This document shows, piece after piece, positions 43,701-50,273 of a DNA stretch of 64,000 nucleotides. Origin of the DNA: Clostridia bacterium (lineage in GTDB: Bacteria > Bacillota > Clostridia > Christensenellales > CAG-917); contig JAFZVB010000018.1 of assembly GCA_017618055.1 (NCBI GenBank), forward strand, positions 1 through 64,000. Reading direction: 5' to 3'. The notes under the pieces were generated by a model, which worked only from the letters and a program-made list of their open reading frames with translations, did no database searches and had not been told where the DNA came from. The position numbers and the translations under genes are program-made. Every line of letters begins with the position of its first letter. Within the stretch, counting starts at the first letter, position 1.

Positions 43701-46474
43701 AGAGTATTAGAGGTTATAGTAAAGAATCTAGCGCATATGCACACTTTGAAGCAAAAGATTGTATAGTCCATTATGATGGAAATGGTAATACAAATATCAC
43801 AGCAGAAGAAGCAGATGTAAGATCATATACAGGTGGAAGAATAGATCTTCTTCAAGATACCATCTTTGAAAAGACAGGATATTTATTCTTAGGTTGGTCT
43901 ACGGATAAGAATGCAACAACACCTATTACTGAATTTATTTGCGGAACTGAGCCAAGTTACACTTTATATGCAATTTGGAAAGCAAATACAAAGAAGATTA
44001 CCTTTGCACCTATGGGTGCAAATGATGGTTCTGTAATGGCAGACCAATACATTGATATAGATTCAACTGTAAAACTTAACAAGTGTACACTAGTTAAGAA
44101 TGGATATATTTTCAAAGGTTGGTCTAAATACCTTGCTGCACAAAGTGTAGATTATGCAGATGAAGCTAACTATACAATGGGACATGAAAATGTAACCCTT
44201 TATGCAGTATGGGAAGTTGCAACATTCACAGTATCATTCAACTTGGATAAAGGAACAGCAACGGGAACATATCCAGAAACATATCAAACAATTTCAGCTA
44301 CAATAGCAATTAGTGATCCAACAAGAGCAGGTTATGACTTCTTAGGATGGACAGGAACAAACCTTGAAACCCCAACTAAGAACTTAACAATTCCAACTGG
44401 TTCATATGGTAATTTGACATACACAGCAAACTGGTCTGCAAGAACAAATCAACTTTGGTTCAACAGAAATTCAAGTACAGCAACTGGAGATATGTCTGCA
44501 ATGGCTATTAAGTCAGATGCCGAAGTAACATTAACAACCTGTGGATTCTTAAATCCAGGTTATTCATTCAAAGGCTGGGCAGAAACTGCAACAGGTGAGG
44601 TTAAGTATTCGGATGGTGCTACATATGTAATGGGACTCGGAAGTCAATATTACTTATATGCTATTTGGGAAATTGCAACATATGAAATCACATATAGATA
44701 TATGGGAGGTACTGTTTCAGTAGAAAACCCAACGAGTTACACAATCAATGATACACTTGTAACTATAGTTAACCCAACAAGAGAAGGATACAACTTCGCA
44801 GGTTGGATTGGAACTGGTATTTATTCTCCAGTTATAGATATATCATTCGTTCCTGGAACAGATAGTGGCAACTATGGAAATAGAGCATTTACTGCAACAT
44901 GGGATCCATTACCATACACAATTACATATTACAAGAACGATCCAGAAAAGAATGACGATACAGATGATAAGAAGAGCGATATAGTCTACACAGGAACATC
45001 ATATCAATTATTACCTAATACATTTGTTTATGAAGGATATAAGTTTGTTGGTTGGGCAACAGAGCGTGGTTCATCAGCAATAGTATATACTGCAAATCAA
45101 ACAATAGAATATCCACCTCAAGATATGAAATTATATGCAGTATGGAGCAGTTCATATGCGGTTGAACTCAACCAAGCAGGAACAGGATACTATATTAAAT
45201 CTGTTATCAACCAAGAGCAATATATGACAATCCCAGCATTCTATTGGGATGGCAAACCAATTATTGGTATCGCAAAAGATGCATTTAATGGAAAGTCTAC
45301 AATCTTAAGCTTGACAATTGCTCATGATGAAAGTGGAGAGAGAACTTCATTTACTATTGGAGAAAATGCATTTATTAACTGTTACAAAATGACACATATT
45401 GTTATTCCAGAAGAAGTAACAGAAATTGGACTTGGTGCATTTAACTCTTGTAGAGAATTGCAATCCATTTCATTTGCTGCAACAAATGGCAATGTTTCTA
45501 CAAATGGAAGATATGAATTCATTGGTAACTGTATCATAGATAACAATTACCAAGTTGGTGTAGATACAACAAGAGCAGTTGTATTCGGATTTGGCAATAG
45601 TACAATGGCTACAGACCTCAACATAACAGTTATTGGTAAGAAAGCATTCAAGGGCATGACAGGACTAAGAAATATCACTCTTCCAACTGTAACAACATTA
45701 ACAATTGAAGAAGAAGCATTCTTTGGTTGTACTGGTCTTGAAGCAATCTCAATTCCAGCAAACGTTGCATCTATAAATGCTTATGCATTTAGTGGATGTT
45801 CTGGAGCCGAATCATTATACTTCGCAACTTCAGGAACTGGTGAATTAACAATTGAAAGTTACGCATTCAAGAATTGCTCCAAGATTGTTTCTGTAGAAAT
45901 TCCAGAGCAATGTAGTAATATCCAACCATATGCATTTAGTGGATGTAAGGGAATAGAGGCATTGTCTGTAAACAATAACAATAGATTCCAATATTATTCT
46001 AGAGATGATTCACTTGGATCTGGTGGTGTAAACTTTAATGCAATTATCAAGAAAGATGGAACACTTAATGTCGTAGTTGTTGGATGTGGTATGACTCAGA
46101 TCAGGACACAAATGGATATAATTGGAGAAGGGGCATTCCATAATATGGGATATATCAACTACAATATGAACAACCTTCCAAAGGGAATTAAAGAGATTGG
46201 CAACTATGCATTCTATGGCTGTACATTTGCAACAAGTATGTTAAATACAAAGAATGTAACAAACATTGGTGAAGGTGCATTTGCTGGATGTTCAAATCTT
46301 GCAACTGTAACAATAACAGATACAGTAACAACCATTGGCTCAAATGCATTTAATAACTGCAATGCATTAACATCTATAACTTGTCCATGTACCGAGGCGA
46401 ATAAACCAGCTGGTTGGGTAGCAGATTGGTACGGAAATGTAAGTGCAGATAAGATTGTTTGGGCACAAGCATAA
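40751..46474 (+). CDS. 1907-residue transmembrane protein: cytoplasmic Pro-rich and helical-repeat half, outer LRR and InlB-repeat half
   Basis: The start is the ATG at 40751, 8 bp after GAAAGGGA; the in-frame ATG at 40700 lies at the transcription start. Residues ~1-115 are Pro/Ala/Gln-rich (R-P-G-A-P-A-R-P repeats). Residues ~120-680 are helical and TPR-like, with charged ends. One membrane helix lies at about 688-712 after a Lys-rich stretch, so the N-terminus faces the cytoplasm. Outside come BspA-type leucine-rich repeats (A-F-K-G-C-K-N-L ... I-P-x-x-V), then seven InlB B repeats (~915-1466), each with a G-Y-x-F-x-G-W core, then about eight further BspA-type repeats to the end. Predicted adhesin with an inside partner-binding half. 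It is monocistronic. Confidence 0.88.
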   Translation: MSEDDVKKNVGPQAPQRPGAPARPGAPARPAPVRPSAPPAPSQPSAPPRPQAQPKEDVKAAPVAPHRPVQPAAKVEEKPVASQPQQQAQAQPAQNTKTDIANKIVRLETTALRPVCSKKADTHISAETREKLNLGFESLARGEYGAADGIFDGILAKENNPVALGGSILAVSGAKDKNTFSKVHAINYTDYKTLTKYIDTEVNQEEALQFVNVFCESAVELTHLKKSKQFMECYNCLNVYNVESCKKLNRTAYDYAVLLIRENRDIEIASKLLDVSVPKLCNGRVFSYYFAFVQYIIGSAISVGLFDLADKWIKNLLAQDDMDLYGHWSALKVEYKAKTDNEMFAHLEDANNYDEIKTMLAKTRKEDSTKFLDTLRRRVQYLLRSDEGKGDACARWIGILASSPRDDRIERATADLELVLHTSTPKAMEPVFAKLVDIVYRSNLEQYTGSMYKYGLNALEKEEDSDTADKWFSQINRVDRTNYKGYLGKILVKLGCKKIDDLYIYMSDFTYFADIDAMIKASNGKTPVLEMIAPFLLGCTRYVLKGNSQGQVNSEDGIFVTFKELLTRIPKDEFTKSDSVGPYVLGMAKECSDKELYDHAAGFYRLYLEYYPDDDEVQWKLVRCTVLSKTDDDIINQDTLIEDLPEYNAAVSAAEAKKSERAEHYRQIAEEQHKRISGKKHKKAKRKGLISFIVILVVVLVAGAAVGGFFGVRQILYKGQEGLTYTAIDGGYQVSADKYFKDSVATIEAQYEGQPVIAIAANAFKGNEDLKKLYIPDTIITIGEDAFKGCKNLTTIIYSVDAEDDEEEEVPESLDAQKSNIKGLQVIESGAFSGCSALTDIFNFTDTLTMIGNGAFEYCTALTTITIPSSVTSMGSNVFNGCPDLIIDVKGSRDTSQWPSDWAGSGDSKADVHQEFRIIYETRNNIGSSSQTVVKKNNKIVEYETVLLDKTFELLVPEEIPGYVFTGWYTQSSGGSAITDAYGKSIRGYSKESSAYAHFEAKDCIVHYDGNGNTNITAEEADVRSYTGGRIDLLQDTIFEKTGYLFLGWSTDKNATTPITEFICGTEPSYTLYAIWKANTKKITFAPMGANDGSVMADQYIDIDSTVKLNKCTLVKNGYIFKGWSKYLAAQSVDYADEANYTMGHENVTLYAVWEVATFTVSFNLDKGTATGTYPETYQTISATIAISDPTRAGYDFLGWTGTNLETPTKNLTIPTGSYGNLTYTANWSARTNQLWFNRNSSTATGDMSAMAIKSDAEVTLTTCGFLNPGYSFKGWAETATGEVKYSDGATYVMGLGSQYYLYAIWEIATYEITYRYMGGTVSVENPTSYTINDTLVTIVNPTREGYNFAGWIGTGIYSPVIDISFVPGTDSGNYGNRAFTATWDPLPYTITYYKNDPEKNDDTDDKKSDIVYTGTSYQLLPNTFVYEGYKFVGWATERGSSAIVYTANQTIEYPPQDMKLYAVWSSSYAVELNQAGTGYYIKSVINQEQYMTIPAFYWDGKPIIGIAKDAFNGKSTILSLTIAHDESGERTSFTIGENAFINCYKMTHIVIPEEVTEIGLGAFNSCRELQSISFAATNGNVSTNGRYEFIGNCIIDNNYQVGVDTTRAVVFGFGNSTMATDLNITVIGKKAFKGMTGLRNITLPTVTTLTIEEEAFFGCTGLEAISIPANVASINAYAFSGCSGAESLYFATSGTGELTIESYAFKNCSKIVSVEIPEQCSNIQPYAFSGCKGIEALSVNNNNRFQYYSRDDSLGSGGVNFNAIIKKDGTLNVVVVGCGMTQIRTQMDIIGEGAFHNMGYINYNMNNLPKGIKEIGNYAFYGCTFATSMLNTKNVTNIGEGAFAGCSNLATVTITDTVTTIGSNAFNNCNALTSITCPCTEANKPAGWVADWYGNVSADKIVWAQA

Positions 46475-46481
46475 AAAACAA

Positions 46482-46512
46482 AAATAAGTCTAGCATTGTG
46501 CTAGATTTATTT
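46482..46512 (+). terminator. Terminator of the 1907-residue protein gene
   Basis: 14-bp stem AAATAAGTCTAGCA / TGCTAGATTTATTT (one G-U) with a 3-base loop. The T-run is within the 3' arm. Confidence 0.65.
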
Positions 46513-46538
46513 ATATAAAGAATAACGGGGAGAACTTT

Positions 46539-48590
46539 ATGGACACAAAGTATAACGCTTTATTTACGCCATGGAAAATTGGCAACTTAGAAATTAAGAA
46601 TAGAATAGTTATGACTTCTATGGGTGGTACATCCATTTTTGGTTGGATGGAACCAAACCATTTTGACAAAGAAGCAGCACATTTCCTTTTAGAAAGAGCA
46701 AAAAACAATGTAGGATTAATCCTTCCTGGCATTGCTCCTATTAGGGATATTTTAATGGGGAAGTGGCTATATAAAGGCAAAGGTAAGTTCAAAAAACTTA
46801 AAGAGTTTATGGATGAATTCCACAAAACAGGCGCCAAGATGTTTGTACAGCTCACAGCTGGATTTGGAAGGAGTTTGGCTATAAATGATTTAATGGTTAA
46901 AGCATACGAAAATAAAGCCCTAGGAACGCTCTTAAAGCCTATCCTTAATGTAGACTATTTAACAGCTTCTGCTTCAGCAACTCCTAATAGATGGTTTGAT
47001 AGTGTATATAGCAGACCTCTAACAGTTGATGAAATCAAAGAGATGATAGAAGCATTTGCTAAGACTGCAAAACTTTGTAAGGACGCAGGTGTAGATGGTG
47101 TAGAAATCCATGCTGTTCATGAAGGTTATCTTTTAGACCAATTCACAATGAAATATACAAACCAAAGGGAAGACGAATATGGTGGTTCTTTAGAGAACAG
47201 ATATAGATTCCCAGCAGAGATTGTAAAAGCAATTAAAGAGGTTTGTGGAAAGGACTTCCCAGTATCTTTAAGATACTCTGTAATCTCAAAGACAAAAGAC
47301 TTCGGAAGGGGTGCTCTTCCTGGCGAAGATTATGTAGAAGTTGGAAGAGATATGGAGGAGAGTAAATGGGCAGCTAAGTTCTTGCAAGATGCAGGATATG
47401 ATATGCTCAACTGTGATAACGGAACATATGATGCATGGTATTGGGCACACCCACCAGCGTACATGCCAACAAACTGTAACCTAAGTGATGTTGCAGAGAT
47501 TAAAAAGTATGTAGATATTCCTGTTGTTTGTGCAGGAAGAATGGAACCAGAAGTTGGTGCTAAGGCTATAGAGAATAATGAAATAGATGCAATGGGTGTT
47601 GCACGTCAGTTCCTTGCAGATCCAGAGTGGATAACAAAGTTAATGAATGATGATATAGCATCCATAAGACCATGTATTTGCTGTCATAATGCTTGTTTCA
47701 ATATGGCTCACTACAATGGTGTACCAAATGACCAAGCTCTTTCAGACAATGCAGGAATGGCTAGATGTGCACTTAACCCGGAGACAATGCAATCCAAAAA
47801 ATACAAGATTGTTAAGACAAAGACACCAAAGAAAATTGCAATTATTGGTGGTGGTATAGGTGGTCTTGAAAGTGCAAGAGTACTAGCTCTTCGTGGACAT
47901 AAACCAACCATCTTTGAAAAGAGTGATAAGCTAGGTGGAGCATTCATACCAGCAGCTGCACCATACTTCAAAGAGAAGGATAGAGATCTAATTGAGTGGT
48001 ATAAAAAAGAGATGAAAGATCTTGGTGTTGAGATTAAATTTAATGCTGAAATTAAGTCTATGGAAGACATAAAAGACTATGATGATTACATCATTGCAAC
48101 AGGTGCAAAAGCAAGGAAAATTGGCACACCTGGAGTAGAGAATTCTGTAGAAGCAATAGACTACTTATTGGGCAAGAAAGAAGTTGGTGAAACAGTAGTA
48201 ATTATTGGTGGTGGATTGACCGGTTGTGAGATAGCTTATGACCTATTCCATAAGGGCAAAAAACCTATCATTGTTGAGATGAAAAATGACCTAATTGCAA
48301 TACGTGGAATATGCCTTGCAAACTCTAGTTATTTGAGAGATTTCTTTGCACTAAATAAGGTACCAGTTTACCTCAGAGCAAAGGTAAAAAAGATTAATGC
48401 AGATAGTGTAGAGATTGTGGACTGTAATGGCGAAAACAAGACTTTATCATGCAATAATAGCATTTTATCTGTCGGTTATGTACCAACACCAGTTTTAGAT
48501 GGTAAACACAATTTGGTTGGAGATTGCTCTAAAGTTGGCAATTTAAGAACCGTAATTTGGAAGGCTTGGGACATCGCAATGAAGATATAA
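46539..48590 (+). CDS. NADH:flavin oxidoreductase / 2,4-dienoyl-CoA reductase family (OYE-like, BaiCD-type)
   Basis: 683 residues. The N-terminal FMN TIM barrel (~1-370) has N-R-I-V-M-T-S-M-G and 'DGVEIHAVHEGYLLDQF' with the active-site His and Tyr. The 4Fe-4S cluster ligands are C-I-C-C-H-N-A-C followed by A-R-C-A-L-N-P. The C-terminal FAD/NAD domain has I-I-G-G-G-I-G-G-L-E-S-A near 430 and a second Rossmann motif V-I-I-G-G-G-L-T-G. Such enzymes reduce enoates, dienoyl-CoA or bile-acid enones in anaerobes; the substrate is not fixed by sequence. It is probably co-transcribed with the FMN split-barrel gene 18 bp downstream. Confidence 0.92.
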   Translation: MDTKYNALFTPWKIGNLEIKNRIVMTSMGGTSIFGWMEPNHFDKEAAHFLLERAKNNVGLILPGIAPIRDILMGKWLYKGKGKFKKLKEFMDEFHKTGAKMFVQLTAGFGRSLAINDLMVKAYENKALGTLLKPILNVDYLTASASATPNRWFDSVYSRPLTVDEIKEMIEAFAKTAKLCKDAGVDGVEIHAVHEGYLLDQFTMKYTNQREDEYGGSLENRYRFPAEIVKAIKEVCGKDFPVSLRYSVISKTKDFGRGALPGEDYVEVGRDMEESKWAAKFLQDAGYDMLNCDNGTYDAWYWAHPPAYMPTNCNLSDVAEIKKYVDIPVVCAGRMEPEVGAKAIENNEIDAMGVARQFLADPEWITKLMNDDIASIRPCICCHNACFNMAHYNGVPNDQALSDNAGMARCALNPETMQSKKYKIVKTKTPKKIAIIGGGIGGLESARVLALRGHKPTIFEKSDKLGGAFIPAAAPYFKEKDRDLIEWYKKEMKDLGVEIKFNAEIKSMEDIKDYDDYIIATGAKARKIGTPGVENSVEAIDYLLGKKEVGETVVIIGGGLTGCEIAYDLFHKGKKPIIVEMKNDLIAIRGICLANSSYLRDFFALNKVPVYLRAKVKKINADSVEIVDCNGENKTLSCNNSILSVGYVPTPVLDGKHNLVGDCSKVGNLRTVIWKAWDIAMKI

Positions 48591-48608
48591 TTTAGGGGTG
48601 AAAAAACT

Positions 48609-49001
48609 ATGCAAGAAGTATATGATTTTTTAAAGAAATGTGGCACATATTATTTGGCAACTGTAGAGGGCACAGAACCTAAGGTTAGACCATTTGGAAC
48701 AATTAATATTTTTGATGGTAAATTATACATTCAAACAGGCAAAGTTAAGCCAACATATAGACAAATAAAAGCCAATCCAAATGTTGAGATAAGTGCATTC
48801 ATAAATGGTCAATGGATAAGACTAAAAGGCAAGCTTGTTGAGGATGACAGAAGGGAAGCAAAGAAGTCTATGTTAGATGCTTATCCAGAACTTAGAGGAA
48901 TGTACAATGAAGATGATGGCAATACTGTTGTTTTCTATTTTGAGGATGCAGTTGCAACATTCTATTCATTTGGTGGTGTACCTAAGGAAGTGAGATTTTA
49001 A
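48609..49001 (+). CDS. Pyridoxamine-phosphate-oxidase-like FMN split-barrel protein
   Basis: 130 residues. The split-barrel pattern is clear: Y-Y-L-A-T-V-E-G near the start, then 'PKVRPFGTINIFDGKLYIQT', K-x-x-Y-R-Q-I-K-A-N-P-N-V-E-I and W-I-R-L-K-G-K. It probably binds FMN or F420-like flavin and serves as a small redox or flavin-handling protein. It is coupled to its neighbours: GGGGTG before the ATG, 18 bp after the reductase gene, and its TAA overlaps the next ATG (TAATG). Confidence 0.85.
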   Translation: MQEVYDFLKKCGTYYLATVEGTEPKVRPFGTINIFDGKLYIQTGKVKPTYRQIKANPNVEISAFINGQWIRLKGKLVEDDRREAKKSMLDAYPELRGMYNEDDGNTVVFYFEDAVATFYSFGGVPKEVRF

Positions 49002-49456
49002 TGATTAAGAATATTTGTGATTTAGTTTGTAGTGCCATTGTAAAGAGTGGTGCTAAGTATGATGTAATGTCTTATGATGATTCCTATGACATTTTCTTTA
49101 ATGATTATGTTGGAGAAGATTTCATTAACTTCCATTTTGAGATAGTGGGAAATCCTAAGATAGTTGTCTTAACTTCTAAACTTCCTTTTGGATGCAAGAA
49201 GATAGATATGTCCATGGCAACGAGTGTAATTAACGATTATCTTATCAACGGAAGTTTTGATTTTGACATCAAAGAAGGATCTATAACATACAGAATTACT
49301 ACTTGCTGGGTAGAGGAAATGAAAGATAGTACTCCGTTTGAGTATTTAATCTCCAAAGCAAAGGAAGATATAAAGGTTTATGGAGGATATTTAAAGGATA
49401 TCCAGGAAGATAAAATAGATTTCAATACCTTACACGAGAGAATTTTTAAAAAGTAA
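49001..49456 (+). CDS. Conserved-looking small protein, family not recognised
   Basis: 151 residues, cytoplasmic, no signal or membrane helix. The alternating pattern (helix, then four beta strands 'YDIFFNDY', 'FINFHFEIV', 'KIVVLTSKL', 'SITYRITTCW', then helices) loosely resembles the YbjN or type III chaperone fold, but I cannot name a family. The start codon shares its first base with the stop codon of the FMN protein gene, so translation is coupled and a shared role with the reductases is possible. Confidence 0.6.
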   Translation: MIKNICDLVCSAIVKSGAKYDVMSYDDSYDIFFNDYVGEDFINFHFEIVGNPKIVVLTSKLPFGCKKIDMSMATSVINDYLINGSFDFDIKEGSITYRITTCWVEEMKDSTPFEYLISKAKEDIKVYGGYLKDIQEDKIDFNTLHERIFKK

Positions 49457-49507
49457 ATAGTTAAATTTCGCTATTTTGTGGTCTAAAACATATATATGCA
49501 CAATATG

Positions 49508-49536
49508 TTGACATACGTGTGTATGTGTTGTATAAT
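49508..49536 (+). promoter_or_regulatory. Consensus sigma-A promoter for the small membrane protein gene
   Basis: TTGACA (49508-49513), 17-bp spacer, TATAAT (49531-49536): a perfect match. The leader contains a GTATT-TCGG-AATAC hairpin (near 49553-49566). The spacer and -10 region contain imperfect TACGTG...TGCGTA arms (49514-49543). Confidence 0.85.
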
Positions 49537-49585
49537 GTGCGTACCGAATGGAGTATTTCGGAATACGAAAAGGATAGGGCATAAA

Positions 49586-50074
49586 ATGGTTTCATCATTA
49601 CTTATAGCTGTAATTGCACTTGCTGTGTTGCTCATAGTAATTGGCTTAGCATTTATCAGTCGTAAGATGTTAAAATCACATATGTATTCAAGAAGAGGAC
49701 TAGCACTCGTTTGTTCTTCTCTTGTAATTATGTTCCCTGTTCAATTACTCCTAGTTTTAATCTCAATTCCACGTGGAAGTTTTGTTAATGTATCAAATGC
49801 AATAGTTGAATTTGAAAAGACATTATCCCAAGAAGTTGTAGGTCAATTAGTTGGACAAAACTTAGTATTTATGAATGCTATTAGTGTCCTTTCTACTGTC
49901 ACATTCAGTTTGTCTATAGCTTTCTCAGTAGTCGCTTCTGTCAACATCTTATTATTAATAAGAATTCTTCGTAGAGATTACAATCCAACAACAATTTTAT
50001 TAAATTCAATAAATTATTCTAATGAAACTTTAGTAGCTTTTAATTCTCAAAGCATCTGTCGTCTAAATATATAG
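49586..50074 (+). CDS. Small membrane protein of unknown function
   Basis: 162 residues from the ATG at 49586, which follows AGGATAGGG. A longer frame starting at 49496 would begin before the promoter and is rejected. There are three hydrophobic helices: about 3-25, 38-62 and 105-130. Between helices 2 and 3 is a polar stretch that would lie outside. No family recognised. It has its own consensus promoter and may be the first gene of the ABC/lipoprotein cluster that follows, although a 193-bp gap and a possible hairpin separate them. Confidence 0.65.
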   Translation: MVSSLLIAVIALAVLLIVIGLAFISRKMLKSHMYSRRGLALVCSSLVIMFPVQLLLVLISIPRGSFVNVSNAIVEFEKTLSQEVVGQLVGQNLVFMNAISVLSTVTFSLSIAFSVVASVNILLLIRILRRDYNPTTILLNSINYSNETLVAFNSQSICRLNI

Positions 50075-50138
50075 AATTGCCCTCAATCTATTATTGCAAA
50101 TTAAGCAAATACTAGTAAAGGTGGGCAAATTTTATTAT

Positions 50139-50261
50139 ATGGAACAAACAACAGCATGCATTGGTTTACCAAATGCGAAAAACAACAAAAATATATATAG
50201 TGATTTTGGAAGAATAAATCTTCCAAGTGTTTCTATATGTTTTAAGAGCGAGAAAGACTAA
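50139..50261 (+). CDS. Possible 40-residue peptide gene
   Basis: A short frame lies in the gap before the fused ABC gene. AAGGTGGG lies about 12 bp before the ATG. The peptide is MEQTTACIGLPNAKNNKN followed by 22 more residues (I-Y-S-D-F-G-R-I-N-L-P ... C-F-K-S-E-K-D). Its TAA supplies the first bases of the next gene's AGGAGGAG site, an arrangement common in coupled genes. An imperfect TTGCCC ... GGGCAA hairpin (50077-50128) precedes it. It could also be chance. Confidence 0.35.
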   Translation: MEQTTACIGLPNAKNNKNIYSDFGRINLPSVSICFKSEKD

Positions 50262-50273
50262 GGAGGAGTGAGT

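Noticed and set aside
49496..49585. Upstream extension of the small membrane protein (Cys/Met-rich)
   Set aside because: It begins before the perfect TTGACA/TATAAT promoter at 49508-49536, so it would not be transcribed from it.
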